A stretch of DNA of 64,000 nucleotides from Rubrivivax sp. (GCA_022843905.1 JALHMT010000008.1:1-64000), one strand, 5' to 3'. Counted from the stretch's first letter, positions 52,412 to 63,778 are shown. The notes: a model not told the origin generated them from the letters alone. Numbers and translations are program-made.

Positions 52412-52840
52412 ATGAACAACGTCCTGATCGCCTGCCCGCACTGCGAGGCCACCAACCGCGTGCCGACCGAGCGCCTGTCGGAGCAGCCGAACTGCGGGCG
52501 ATGCGGCGCCGCCCTGCTGCAGGGCAAGCCGGTGGCCCTGACCGATGCCAACTTCGACGCCGTGATCGACGCGGTGGATGTGCCGGTGCTGGTGGACTTC
52601 TGGGCGCCCTGGTGCGGGCCCTGCCTGGCGATGGCGCCGGCCTTCGACCAGGCGGCGAAGTCGCTGGCCGGCGGTGCGCTGCTCGTGAAGGTGCACAGCG
52701 ACGACAACCCCGCGCTGTCGGCGCGCTTCGGCATCCGCAGCATCCCGACGCTGGTGCGCATCGAGCGCGGGCGCGAGACGGCGCGCCAATCCGGCGCGGT
52801 GCCTGCCGCGGCCATCGTGGCCTTCGCGCGAGGTCGCTGA
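52412..52840 (+). CDS. trxC: Thioredoxin 2 (TrxC)
   Basis: The 142-residue protein has an N-terminal zinc ribbon (CPHC at residues 8-11 and CGRC near 28-31) followed by the thioredoxin fold with active site WAPWCGPC and cis-Pro in RSIPTLV. This is the Trx2 layout, a cytosolic disulfide reductase often induced by oxidative stress. No OxyR site was recognised upstream. Confidence 0.94.
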   Translation: MNNVLIACPHCEATNRVPTERLSEQPNCGRCGAALLQGKPVALTDANFDAVIDAVDVPVLVDFWAPWCGPCLAMAPAFDQAAKSLAGGALLVKVHSDDNPALSARFGIRSIPTLVRIERGRETARQSGAVPAAAIVAFARGR

Positions 52841-52856
52841 CGCCGCGCTCGCGCCC

Positions 52857-54914
52857 TCAGAGGCCCTGCTGCCGCCGCTGGGCAGCGAGCTCCAGGAACC
52901 AGTCGATGCTCTGCGGGTTGGCCATCGCGTCGCGGTTGAGCACTTTCTCGGGGGCTGCGCCCATCATCAGCTTCTTCACCGGCAGCTCCATCTTCTTGCC
53001 CGACAGGGTTCGCGGCACGGCGGGCACCTGGAAGATCTGGTTCGGCACGTGGCGCGCCGACAGGCCTTCACGGATGGCCCCGCGCAGGCGCGTCTCGAGC
53101 GCGGCGTCCAGCACCAGGCCCTCGCGCAAGACCACGAACAACGGCATCCAGCTTTCGCGGCCGAGGAATTCCAGGTCGACCACCAGGCTGTCCAGCACCT
53201 CGGGCTGCGCCTCCACGGCGCGGTACAGCTCGGCCGTGCCCATGCGGATGCCATGGCGGTTGATGGTGGCGTCTGAGCGGCCGTAGATCACCGCGCCATG
53301 GTGCGTGCCGCGCGGCACGATGCGGATCCAGTCGCCGTGGCGCCAGATCGGCCGCCCGTCGGCATGGCGGTACATGTCGAAGTAGCTGTCGAAGTAGCGG
53401 CGGCCGTCGCTGTCGCCCCAGAAGCGCAGGGGCATCGAGGGCATGGGTTCGGTGCACACCAGCTCACCCACCTCGTTGATCAGCGGCCGGCCCTGGCCGC
53501 TGTCGTCGGGGTCGCTGAAGGCCTGCACCGCCGCGCCCAGGCAGCGCACCTGCATCTCGCCCTTCACCACCGGCAGCGTGCGCAGCCCGGCGACGAAGGC
53601 GCCGGCGAAGTCGGTGCCGCCGCTGATGGGGTTGATCCAGATCGGCTCGCCGCCTGGCTGCGGCAGGTGGTCCCAGATCCACTGGTAACACTCGTCCGAC
53701 AGCGGCGAGCCGGTGGAGCCGATGCTGCGCAGCCGCGAGAGGTCGGCTTCTGCCATGGGCTCGACGCCGGCCTTCAGGCAGCTGGCGTAGAAGGCCGCGC
53801 CGGCGCCGAAGAAGGTGGCGCCGCTGCGACTGGCAAAACGCCAGAGCGTGCCCCAGTCGGGGTTCCCGGCGCGTCCGCCCGGGTTGCCGTCGTAGATGCA
53901 CACCGTGGTGCCGCCCAGCAGGGCGCCGGTCTGCGAGTTCCACATGATCCAGCCGGTGCTGCTGTACCAGTGGTAGCGGTCGCCCGTCTCCACGCTGGGG
54001 CCGAGGTCGTTGTGCAGGGCGCCGCCCTTCAGCGCTTCGAGCATGACGCCGCCATGGCCGTGCACGATGGGCTTCGGCAGTCCCGTGGTGCCGCTGGAAT
54101 AGACGATCCACAGCGGGTGGTCGAAGGGTAGCCAGGCGGGCTGCCAGTCGACGCCGCAGCGGCCGGGGTCGCCCGCCGTCAGGTCGGCGAAGGCGTGCGC
54201 CGCCCGCCCCGCCGCGGCCAGCGCCTGCACATCGGCGGCGGGGTCGAGATCGGCCACCAGCACCACGTGGCGCACGCTGGGCAGGCCGGCCAGCACCTCG
54301 CGCACGACGGGCCTGCGGTCGTGTGCCACGCCGCCGTAGACCTGGCCGTCGACGACGATCAGCAGCTTGGGTTCGATCTGACGGAAGCGGTCGAGCACCG
54401 CCACCGGGCCCATGTCGGGAGAGCACACCGACCACACCGCGCCGATGCTGGCGCAGGCCAGGAAGGCCACGATGGTGTCCGGCGTGTTGGGCAGGTAGGC
54501 GCAGACGCGGTCGCCGGGGACGATGCCCAGGCGTTTCAGGTGGCCGGCCAGCATGCCCACGCGCCGGCGCAGTTCCAGCCAGCCGATCTCCACGGGCTCG
54601 GGCAGGCGTTCGTTCTGGAAAACCAGGGCCGGATGCCCCGCCGCCTCAGCGGCCTCGGCATGCCGCAGCACCTGCTGAGCGTAGTTGACACGGGTGCCGC
54701 GGAACCACTCGGTGCCGGGCATGCGGCGATCGCCCAGCACGCTGTCGACGGCCGTGGGCGAGACCATGTCGAAGTGGTCCCAGATCGAGCGCCAGAAGCC
54801 CTCGAGGTCGGTCACCGACCACTGCCACAGCGCTTCGTAGCTGTCGAAGGAAAGACCGCGCCGCTCGCGCAGCCAGCGTTCGTACAGGGTGATGCGGGGT
54901 GTGGACGTCGGCAT
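52857..54914 (-). CDS. aacS: Acetoacetyl-CoA synthetase
   Basis: The 685-residue adenylate-forming enzyme makes acetoacetyl-CoA from acetoacetate, CoA and ATP. It has the AMP-binding motif IVYSSGTTGLPKPIVHGHGG near residue 280, WYSSTGWIMWN, ISGGTDFAGAFV, and the C-terminal GRSDATINRHGIRMGTAELY with the catalytic Lys region LSGKKMELPVKK. The N-terminal ACAS_N-like domain (YEALWQWSVTDLEGFWRSIW) and the length separate it from acyl-CoA ligases. ATG 54914 is chosen over 54971, which would run through a terminator hairpin. It is convergent with trxC. Confidence 0.93.
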   Translation of the reverse strand: MPTSTPRITLYERWLRERRGLSFDSYEALWQWSVTDLEGFWRSIWDHFDMVSPTAVDSVLGDRRMPGTEWFRGTRVNYAQQVLRHAEAAEAAGHPALVFQNERLPEPVEIGWLELRRRVGMLAGHLKRLGIVPGDRVCAYLPNTPDTIVAFLACASIGAVWSVCSPDMGPVAVLDRFRQIEPKLLIVVDGQVYGGVAHDRRPVVREVLAGLPSVRHVVLVADLDPAADVQALAAAGRAAHAFADLTAGDPGRCGVDWQPAWLPFDHPLWIVYSSGTTGLPKPIVHGHGGVMLEALKGGALHNDLGPSVETGDRYHWYSSTGWIMWNSQTGALLGGTTVCIYDGNPGGRAGNPDWGTLWRFASRSGATFFGAGAAFYASCLKAGVEPMAEADLSRLRSIGSTGSPLSDECYQWIWDHLPQPGGEPIWINPISGGTDFAGAFVAGLRTLPVVKGEMQVRCLGAAVQAFSDPDDSGQGRPLINEVGELVCTEPMPSMPLRFWGDSDGRRYFDSYFDMYRHADGRPIWRHGDWIRIVPRGTHHGAVIYGRSDATINRHGIRMGTAELYRAVEAQPEVLDSLVVDLEFLGRESWMPLFVVLREGLVLDAALETRLRGAIREGLSARHVPNQIFQVPAVPRTLSGKKMELPVKKLMMGAAPEKVLNRDAMANPQSIDWFLELAAQRRQQGL

Positions 54915-54967
54915 GATCGGCCCGGCTCGAGTGACCCGCGATGCTAGCCAGATCGCGCTGCCGCCAA

Positions 54968-54991
54968 GCAAAAGGGCGGCCGAGCCGCCCT
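54968..54991 (-). terminator. Rho-independent terminator of the FeeM-like gene
   Basis: Read on the minus strand, AGGGCGGC-TCG-GCCGCCCT is a perfect 8-bp stem with a 3-base loop, followed by TTTGC. It starts 19 bp after the stop of the 55010-55780 gene. This is the clearest intrinsic terminator in the window. Confidence 0.85.
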
Positions 54992-55009
54992 GCGGAGCGC
55001 ACGGTCCGA

Positions 55010-55780
55010 TCAGTTCACGGCCATCGATGCCGGCTTCTGCGCCGCCATCATGCGGGCGATGATGCCGGCTTCTTCGTGCAGGGTGAAGGCGAAGGGGTAG
55101 AGGGAGCGTTCCGTGGCGGCGCGCTCGGGCTGACCGGCGAACTCGCCGATCTGCGACATGATGTATTCGAAGTCGATCGACAGCAGCACCGCCGGCGCGT
55201 TCACGCTGCGGTTCAGACGCTCTTCGCCGATCACGCGGGCGCCCAGCATGCGCTCGTAGTAGCGCACGTGACGGGGGTTGACTTCCATCACCAGGGTGTC
55301 GAAGCCCCTGATGCGGTGCGCCACGATGTAGGCCACGTGGAACAGGGCCGCCAGCACGCGCTTGGTGCCGGAAATGGGGTCGACGGCCAGCTTGGTGAAT
55401 TCGACCAGGCGACGCCCGTCGGCGCGCAGCGCGGCGATCTCGGGCTGGAAGATATCTTCGCAGTTCATGCCCTCGGGGCCATCGAGACCGATGGTGATGG
55501 TGCCGATGGTGAGCTGGTCTTCGGTGGCGGTCAGGGTGATGCGGTTGGCGGTCTGGTCGCTGGGCAGGCTGACGGTCTGGTAGCCGCGCCAGCCATAACG
55601 CTGCTTCAGCAGCACGTTGGCCGAGCGGCGGCTCACGAAGGAGTCGGCCGATCGGATCTTGAAGTGACGGCGACCCGGGTTGCCGTCAGGCAGAAGGTCG
55701 ATGCGGGGATGTTCCACAAGCATGCCCCCAGCTGGCCTTCTGGGGTCCAAAGCGGCGGCGATGATCGTGTCGGAGCTCAT
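55010..55780 (-). CDS. FeeM-like N-acyl amino acid synthase (GNAT-fold)
   Basis: The 256-residue protein resembles the FeeM/N-acyl amino acid synthase family, GNAT relatives that join an acyl group from acyl-ACP to an amino acid, as LuxI-like enzymes do. Recognisable parts are TIGTITIGLDGPEGMNCEDIF, LVEFTKLAVDPISGTKRVLAALFH with the CoA/ACP-binding loop, and MEVNPRHVRYYERMLGARVIGEER. The product is unknown; a hydrophobic signal or biosurfactant is possible. Upstream 55781-55931 is AT-richer and likely holds its promoter. It is a single-gene unit with its own terminator. Confidence 0.75.
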   Translation of the reverse strand: MSSDTIIAAALDPRRPAGGMLVEHPRIDLLPDGNPGRRHFKIRSADSFVSRRSANVLLKQRYGWRGYQTVSLPSDQTANRITLTATEDQLTIGTITIGLDGPEGMNCEDIFQPEIAALRADGRRLVEFTKLAVDPISGTKRVLAALFHVAYIVAHRIRGFDTLVMEVNPRHVRYYERMLGARVIGEERLNRSVNAPAVLLSIDFEYIMSQIGEFAGQPERAATERSLYPFAFTLHEEAGIIARMMAAQKPASMAVN

Positions 55781-55931
55781 GTGGCACTTCAAGTTGAGGA
55801 GGCAAGTCTGGCAAATTGCGTGGGGCAGAGCTGTATCCAAAGATAAATGCAAGCCCTAGAGTGACGCCAGGGTGAGACATCCGTCGCGCCGGAATGTAAC
55901 AAAGGCGGCCGGCCCCGATGAGGACCTAGGG

Positions 55932-57734
55932 TTAACCCTCGATGTTGACCGCGCGCCAGCGGTCGGTCTGGAACGGATGCCAGATCCAGTGGCTCACGCC
56001 CGGCCGCTGCAGGTCGATCTGCACCGGGTGCGCGTGCGGGATGTACGGGACGTAGGCGAGCATCAGGCGCGTCGCCTCCTGCATCAGCCGGCGCCGCTCG
56101 TCGCCGTCGCGCAGCACCTGCTGGCGCCGGTAGAGGGCGTCGAAGGCCTCCAGCCGGAACCGCGCGTCGTTGCTCTGGTCGGCGTTCGGGCCGTAGCCCA
56201 TGCCCAGGAAGAAGTCGCCGTCCGGCGCCATGGCCGACCAGATGAAGCCCCACATCTGCAGCTGCCCGGCCAGCGAGCGGCGGATCAGTTCGCCGAAAGG
56301 CGCAGTTTCAACGCGCAGCTGCAGGCCCAGCGCCTGCATGCGCTTGCGCCAGAGCTCGGCCAGCCGGCGCGAGCGCTGGTCCGGCGAAAAGGCACGGCGC
56401 AGCACCAGAGGGCGGCCGTCGGGCTGTTCCCGCCAGCCGTCGCCGTCGCGATCGATGTAGCCGAACAGATCGAGCAGCGCCCGTGCGCGGGGGATGTCAC
56501 CGCCACCGATCTCGGTGCGCAGCCCCGGGTCGAAGCCATAGCAGTGGGGCGGGATCAGCGTGCGCGCCGGGGCGTCCTGGCCGCCGGTCACGAGGCGGAT
56601 CTCTTCCTCGTTGTCGTAGCCGATGGCGATGGCCCGTCGCAGCGCCACCCGTTCGGCGGTGTAGCCGCCCACCAGCGGGTCGTCGAAGTTGAAGAAGGTG
56701 TGCGAGGTGGCGGCCGTCAGGTGACGTCGGGCCGTGACACCCTGCGCCGCCAGGAAGGGCGCGATTTCGCCGCCCGGCAGGGCCAGGGGTGCGAACTCCG
56801 GCGGCACGGTGAGCACGTCGAGGTCGCCACGCAGGAATGCCAGCCAGCGCGGCTGCCCTTCTTCGATGATGGCGATCTCCACGCGGTCGATCAAGGGCAG
56901 CCGGCGGCCCTTCAGGCGCGCGGCCAGCGCCACCAGTTCGGCGTCGTCCGGCGGTGGCTGCGCGTCGTAGAGCTGCTCGCGGAATCCCGGGTTGCGCTCC
57001 AGCACGATGGCCGAGGCGCGGCGCCACTGCGCCAGGCGAAACGGACCCGTGCCCACCGGGTGCGCCATCGGGTCGTCGGCGTAGGCCTCGACGACCTCGC
57101 GCGCCACCGCGCCGGTCAGCCCGGGATCGGCGAACAGGTAGGCCATGCGGGGCGCGGGTTCGGCCAGGCGCAGCTCGAAGCGGTAACGGTCCAGCGCGCG
57201 CAGGCCGTCGACGGGCGCGTCGTAGTCGAACGGCGTCCTGTCCTTCAGGGAACGCTGCCGCAACTCCGACAGGCCCAGCAACTTGAGGTTCTCGAACTGG
57301 TAGAGGTGTTCGCTCTTCAGCGCCGGGTCGTAGAAGCGCTTGATGCTGTAGACGTAGTCGGCCGCCACCAGCTCGCGGCGACGGCCCTGGAACACCGGGT
57401 CGTCGGCGAAGAAGATGCCGGGCTTGAGCGTGAAGACGAAGTGCCGCGCATCGGCCGACACCTCGGGCAGGCCGGCCGCCGTCTGCGCCACCAGCCGGGC
57501 CGGCCGCGCCAGCAGGTCGAAGCCCAGCGGCGCCTCGAAGATCTGCGCATTGACCTGGCGCGAGGAGTTGTCCGAAACCCGCGGCGGGTCGAAGCCGGTC
57601 TCGGCGAAGTTGAAGGCCACGCGCAAGGTCTTGCGCGGCGCGTCGCCTGCCGCGCGCCGCGCCGCCGCCGGCGACGCCGCCCCTGTCGCGATCGGCGCGG
57701 CCAGACCCGCGGCCAGCAGCTTGCGGCGTCTCAC
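55932..57734 (-). CDS. Family 5 extracellular solute-binding protein (peptide-type), paralogue B
   Basis: The 600-residue precursor starts at GTG with a Tat-like leader (RRRKLLAAGLAAPIATG). SBP family 5 features follow: ARHFVFTLKPGIFFADDPVF, AADYVYSIKRFYDPALKSE, and HPVGTGPFRLAQWRR. It shares colinear blocks with the protein at 57787, including LLGLSELRQRSLKDRTPFDYD versus LGLSELRKRAIADKKPFDYD. The two are therefore tandem paralogues serving probably one transporter. It is 52 bp downstream of its paralogue. Confidence 0.9.
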   Translation of the reverse strand: MRRRKLLAAGLAAPIATGAASPAAARRAAGDAPRKTLRVAFNFAETGFDPPRVSDNSSRQVNAQIFEAPLGFDLLARPARLVAQTAAGLPEVSADARHFVFTLKPGIFFADDPVFQGRRRELVAADYVYSIKRFYDPALKSEHLYQFENLKLLGLSELRQRSLKDRTPFDYDAPVDGLRALDRYRFELRLAEPAPRMAYLFADPGLTGAVAREVVEAYADDPMAHPVGTGPFRLAQWRRASAIVLERNPGFREQLYDAQPPPDDAELVALAARLKGRRLPLIDRVEIAIIEEGQPRWLAFLRGDLDVLTVPPEFAPLALPGGEIAPFLAAQGVTARRHLTAATSHTFFNFDDPLVGGYTAERVALRRAIAIGYDNEEEIRLVTGGQDAPARTLIPPHCYGFDPGLRTEIGGGDIPRARALLDLFGYIDRDGDGWREQPDGRPLVLRRAFSPDQRSRRLAELWRKRMQALGLQLRVETAPFGELIRRSLAGQLQMWGFIWSAMAPDGDFFLGMGYGPNADQSNDARFRLEAFDALYRRQQVLRDGDERRRLMQEATRLMLAYVPYIPHAHPVQIDLQRPGVSHWIWHPFQTDRWRAVNIEG

Positions 57735-57786
57735 CGCCGCCGGACGCCCGGCTTGCCGGGCCCCGCCTGCAGCGCGCCCCGACGCG

Positions 57787-59625
57787 TCACCTGCCGCTCC
57801 GCTGGCGCAGCACTTCGGTGTCGATGTCGACGTATTTCCAGAACTCGCGCACGAAGATGTTGCGGTGGTAGCCCACCACCCAGGGGTGGGCCAGGTCGGT
57901 GAACATGCGGTGCGCGTGGATCTTCATCGGCATGTAGGCGATCATCAGCTTCTTCGCGTCAGACATCACCTGCAGCCGCTCGGGGCCATCCGGCATCTCG
58001 CGCTGCTGCAGGTACAGCTGGTTGTAGGCCGGCAGGTCGAAGCGCGAATGGTTGGCCTGGCCCTTGTTGGGTCCGAAGCCCAGCGCCAGGAAGGTGTCGC
58101 CGTCGGGCGCACCGGCGACCCAGCCCACGCCCCACATCATCAGCTTGCCGGCGCGCGAGCTCTTCAGGTTCTCGGGCCACTTGGCGGTCTTGAACTCGAT
58201 GCGCACGCCCAGCGCGTCCATGTTCTTCTTCCACAGTTCGGTGAGCTGCCGGCTCTGCTGGTCGGGCTGGGTGGCGTATTCCAGCAGCAGCGGCTGGCCG
58301 TCGGGCTGCTCGCGCCAGCCGTCGCCGTTGCGGTCGACGTAGCCGTGCAGGTCCAGCAGGGCCTTGGCGCGCGGCAGATTGAACTCGCTCATCTCCGAGC
58401 GGAAGTCGGGGTCGTAGCCGAAGGTCATCGGCGCCACGGCGCTCTGCCCCGGGATGGCCTGGCCGCGCCGCACCAGGCGGATCTCGCGGTCGAGATCGAT
58501 GGCCAGCGCGACGGCCCGCCGCAGCGCCACCTTGTGCGGCTCGTAGCCGCCCACCACCGGGTTCTCCATCGCGAAATAGCTCATCGAGACGTCGGCACGC
58601 GGATAGCGCACCATCGTGATGCCGCGCTTCTTCAGGTTGGGCGCCAGCTGGTTGTTCGGGATCACCGTGGTGGAGAAGTCCGCCGGCAACTGGTCCATCA
58701 CGTCCTGCTCTTCGTTCAGGAAGCTCAGCCAGCGCGGCTGCGCCTCTTCGATGATGGAGATCACCACACGGTCCAGCAGCGGCAGCCGCTTGCCCTTCAG
58801 ACGTGCCGCGTCGGCCGCCAGGCGGGCGTCGCCCGGAGGCGGTGTCTCGTCGTAGAACACCTCACGGAAGCCCGGATTCTTCTCCAGCACGATGCGCGAG
58901 CTGCGCTTCCACTGGCCCAGCCGGTAGGGGCCGGTGCCCACCGGGTGTTCGCCGATCCTGTCGCCGTAGAACTCCACCACTTCGCGCGCCAGGGCCCCGG
59001 TGAAGGAGCCGTCGGCGAAGTTGTAGAGCAGGCGCGGGGAAGGATCGGCCAGCCTGATCTGGAAGGTGTAGCGGTCCAGCGCCCGCAGGCCTTCGACCTC
59101 GGTGTCGTAGTCGAAGGGCTTCTTGTCGGCGATGGCTCTTTTGCGCAGCTCCGACAGCCCCAGGATGCCGGCGTTCTCCAGGATGTACAGGTTGCCGCTC
59201 TTCCAGCGCGGGTCGTAGTGGCGCTTGATGCTGTAGACGTAGTCGGCTGCGGTCAGTTCGCGCTTCTGGCCCTTGAAGGCGGGGTCGTCGGCGAAGAAGA
59301 TGCCCGGCTTGATGCGGAAGGTGAAGGTCCGGAAGTCGGCCGAGACCTCGGGCATCGCGGCCGCCGTGTTGGGCCGCATGCGTGCCGGCGTGGCGAGGTA
59401 CTCGAACTCCAGCGGGGCTTCCAGGATGCCGGCGAGCACCGTGCGAGAGTACAGATCCGTGACGGCCACGGGGTCGAAGCTCGTTTCGGCGATCAGGAAG
59501 GCATAGCGCAGCGACTTCTGCGCCGAGGGCGTGGCGGTGGCCGCGGCCGGCCCCTGGGCCGAAGCGGCGCTGGCCGTCACGAGCACCGTGGCGGCCCAGA
59601 GCGTCAGGAGGGCGATTCTGAGCAT
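57787..59625 (-). CDS. Family 5 extracellular solute-binding protein (peptide-type), paralogue A
   Basis: The 612-residue precursor has a Sec signal peptide (cut after TASAASA) and SBP family 5 blocks: FRTFTFRIKPGIFFADDPAF, TAADYVYSIKRHYDPRWKSG, and HPVGTGPYRLGQWKR. It would bind an oligopeptide, dipeptide or similar ligand for the divergent permease genes at 59835. The gap of 209 bp between them should hold both promoters; no operator was recognised. Confidence 0.92.
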   Translation of the reverse strand: MLRIALLTLWAATVLVTASAASAQGPAAATATPSAQKSLRYAFLIAETSFDPVAVTDLYSRTVLAGILEAPLEFEYLATPARMRPNTAAAMPEVSADFRTFTFRIKPGIFFADDPAFKGQKRELTAADYVYSIKRHYDPRWKSGNLYILENAGILGLSELRKRAIADKKPFDYDTEVEGLRALDRYTFQIRLADPSPRLLYNFADGSFTGALAREVVEFYGDRIGEHPVGTGPYRLGQWKRSSRIVLEKNPGFREVFYDETPPPGDARLAADAARLKGKRLPLLDRVVISIIEEAQPRWLSFLNEEQDVMDQLPADFSTTVIPNNQLAPNLKKRGITMVRYPRADVSMSYFAMENPVVGGYEPHKVALRRAVALAIDLDREIRLVRRGQAIPGQSAVAPMTFGYDPDFRSEMSEFNLPRAKALLDLHGYVDRNGDGWREQPDGQPLLLEYATQPDQQSRQLTELWKKNMDALGVRIEFKTAKWPENLKSSRAGKLMMWGVGWVAGAPDGDTFLALGFGPNKGQANHSRFDLPAYNQLYLQQREMPDGPERLQVMSDAKKLMIAYMPMKIHAHRMFTDLAHPWVVGYHRNIFVREFWKYVDIDTEVLRQRSGR

Positions 59626-59834
59626 GGTGGGGGGGAGGAGAAGGGAAGGCGCGTGGTCGACCGGGCAGTCTATGGCGACGGCCGCCGGTGCGCTGCGGCG
59701 GAAACCCCTCGGCGACCCCCGGGGATCAGGGGGAAATCACCCGAAAGGCCCCGCGCCCGGCGTCCTACACTCGCCGCTTCGTCAAACAGGGACGCGCCGC
59801 CACGAGCGGACGCGCCGCGCGGAGAGTTCAAGCC

Positions 59835-60773
59835 ATGCTGGCCTACCTGATACGGCGCCTGTGGCAGATGGTCCCCACCTTGGCCGGGGTCGTGCTGCTG
59901 GTGTTCGTGCTCTTCAAGTTCTTCGGTGGCGACCCCGCCGAAATCCTCGGCGGCCTCAACGCCACCCCCGATCAGATCGCCGCCATCCGCCAGCAGCTCG
60001 GCCTGAACGAGCCGTGGTGGGTGCAGCTGGGCATCTTCGTCAAGCAGATCGTCACCTTCGACTGGGGCAAGAGCTGGGCCACCAACGAGGCGGTGAGCAA
60101 CCTCTTCGCCACGCGGCTGCCCGCCACGCTGACGGTGATGGTGCCCATCCTGGTGCTCGACGTGCTCCTGGCGCTGCCCATCGCGATGTGGGTGGCCTAC
60201 CGCCGCGGCTCGCTGACCGACCGCGCCATCATGATCGTCACCACCGTTGCGCTGTCCATCAGCTTCCTGGTCTACGTCATCTTCGGCCAGTACGTGTTCG
60301 GCTTCCTGCTCGGCTGGTTCCCGGTGCAGGGCTGGAGCGACAGCCTGGTCACCAACCTGCTGACCTACGCGCCCTTGCCGGTGCTGCTGGCGGTGATGGT
60401 GGGCCTGGCGCCCCAGACCCGCCTGTACCGCAGCTTCCTGCTCGACGAACTCGGTCAGGACTATGTGCGCACGGCGCGCGCCAAGGGCATGACCGAAGGC
60501 GTGGTGCTGTTCAAGCACGTGCTGCGCAATGCGATGATTCCCATCCTCACCAACATCGGCCTGCAGCTGCCCGGCATCTTCGTCGGCAGTTTCCTGATCG
60601 AGGTCTTCTTCTCGATCCCGGGCCTGGGCCGCGAGGTGCTGCTGGCCGTCAACCGCAGCGACTTCCCGGTGATCCAGGCCGTGACCATCTACCTGGCGCT
60701 GTTGACCATGTTCATCAACCTGCTGACGGACCTCGCCTACAAGGTGGCCGACCCCAGGGTGGTGCTCAAATGA
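59835..60773 (+). CDS. Peptide-type ABC transporter permease (DppB/OppB family)
   Basis: The 312-residue permease has six hydrophobic segments and the family start MLAYLIRRLWQMVPTLAGVV. It also has FDWGKSWATNEAVSNLFATRLPAT (split) and the EAA loop DYVRTARAKGMTEGVVLFKHVLRNA (split). It forms a heterodimer with the permease at 60889. It begins the plus-strand operon and is divergent from the binding-protein genes. Confidence 0.94.
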   Translation: MLAYLIRRLWQMVPTLAGVVLLVFVLFKFFGGDPAEILGGLNATPDQIAAIRQQLGLNEPWWVQLGIFVKQIVTFDWGKSWATNEAVSNLFATRLPATLTVMVPILVLDVLLALPIAMWVAYRRGSLTDRAIMIVTTVALSISFLVYVIFGQYVFGFLLGWFPVQGWSDSLVTNLLTYAPLPVLLAVMVGLAPQTRLYRSFLLDELGQDYVRTARAKGMTEGVVLFKHVLRNAMIPILTNIGLQLPGIFVGSFLIEVFFSIPGLGREVLLAVNRSDFPVIQAVTIYLALLTMFINLLTDLAYKVADPRVVLK

Positions 60774-60775
60774 CC

Positions 60776-60822
60776 ACCTCCGAAACGGCCTTCGGCTGCC
60801 TCCCCCTCCCGGGGGCGACCCC
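60776..60822. repeat. Dispersed two-hairpin intergenic element (copy 2, reverse)
   Basis: Its reverse complement contains GGGGTCGCCCCC, GGAGGGGGAGGC, GCCGAAGGC and TTTCGGAGGTGG in the order seen at 45490-45536. It lies in the 115-bp gap between the two permease genes, inside an operon. Read-through or mRNA processing is therefore more likely here than full termination. Confidence 0.55.
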
Positions 60823-60888
60823 TGCGGACCGGCAGAACCTGATCCGCGGCGTCCGCCCGATCGGTTTTGCTCGCTGTGGAGCTGCGAG

Positions 60889-61944
60889 ATGAGTGCAGTG
60901 CTGCCCCATCAGTCTCCGCTCGACGACGCGCAGCAGAAGTCAGAAGGCGTCTGGCACGCCGCCTGGCGGCGTTTCAGGGCCGACCGCGTGGGCCTGGTGT
61001 CGCTGTTCGTGGTGATCTGCTTCCTGGTGCTGATCCTGCTGGCTGCGCTGGGCCTCGTGGCCAAGAACTGGCAGGACGAGGTGGGCGTTCCCAATGCGCC
61101 GCCGACCTTCATGGGCCCGGCCGCGCCCAAGGCCGTCGGCGTGATCGAGGGCCCCACGGGTCCCAACGTCGACCTCAGCGACATCGACCCCCTGGCGCCG
61201 CGCTATGCCGAGTGGGAGGAGATGGCCAAGAAATACCAGACCTCCGAGCAGCCCAAGGCGCAGACCCTGCCCTTCGGCGGCGACCGCCTGGGGCGCGACG
61301 TGCTGGCCAAGGCCATCAAGGGCACCGAGATCTCCGTGTTCGTGGGCGTGATGGCGGCGCTGTTCGCCACCGGCCTGGGCACGCTGCTGGGCGCCTTCGC
61401 CGGCTTCTTCGGCGGCAAGCTCGGCGACTTCATGGAGTGGGTCTACAACGTCTTTGAGTCGATACCCAACATCCTGCTGATCTTCGCCTTCGCTGCGGTG
61501 GTGGGCCGCGGCGTCGAGTCGGTGGTCATCATCCTGGCGCTGACCGGCTGGACCGGCATGTACCGCCAGGTGCGCGCCGAGTTCATCAAGCACCGCAGCC
61601 GCGAGTACGTGCGTTCGGCCGAGGCCATAGGCGCTTCGTCGGCCTCGCGCATCTTCCGCCACATCCTGCCCAACGTCAGCCACGTGGTGCTGGTTCGCAT
61701 GTCGCTGCTGACCGTGGGCTTCATCAAGGCCGAGGTGATCCTGTCGTACCTGGGGCTGGGCGTGCGTGTCGACCAGGTCAGCTGGGGCACGATGCTGGCC
61801 GAGGCGCAGAGCGAGCTGATCCTGGGCCACTGGTGGCAGCTCACCGCAGCGACGCTCTTCATGGCGGTGTTCGTCACGGCTTTTTCGTTGATGGCCGATG
61901 CGCTGCGCGATGCGCTCGACCCGAAACTTCGTGGACTGGAATAG
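60889..61944 (+). CDS. Peptide-type ABC transporter permease (DppC/OppC family)
   Basis: The 351-residue permease has an N-terminal anchor helix and a 110-residue extracytoplasmic section. A DppC core follows with PFGGDRLGRDVLAKAIKGTEIS, AFAGFFGGKLGDFMEWVYNV, and the EAA loop EYVRSAEAIGASSASRIFRHILPN (split). The segment AKAIKGTEISVFVG is typical of OppC. It precedes the double ATPase gene by 3 bp. Confidence 0.94.
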   Translation: MSAVLPHQSPLDDAQQKSEGVWHAAWRRFRADRVGLVSLFVVICFLVLILLAALGLVAKNWQDEVGVPNAPPTFMGPAAPKAVGVIEGPTGPNVDLSDIDPLAPRYAEWEEMAKKYQTSEQPKAQTLPFGGDRLGRDVLAKAIKGTEISVFVGVMAALFATGLGTLLGAFAGFFGGKLGDFMEWVYNVFESIPNILLIFAFAAVVGRGVESVVIILALTGWTGMYRQVRAEFIKHRSREYVRSAEAIGASSASRIFRHILPNVSHVVLVRMSLLTVGFIKAEVILSYLGLGVRVDQVSWGTMLAEAQSELILGHWWQLTAATLFMAVFVTAFSLMADALRDALDPKLRGLE

Positions 61945-61947
61945 CCC

Positions 61948-63642
<1,695 letters not shown>

Positions 63643-63778
63643 GGGTCACGCACGCGGGCCTGCGTCGACACAAGGCTGCGCAGCCCGCGTTGTTGCCGCG
63701 CTGCTGCGCGCGTGAAGTTGTGCAAATCCGTGCCGTCTGCGGCGAAGCTGCTGCGTTGCCGCGGCCACAATTCCGGTG

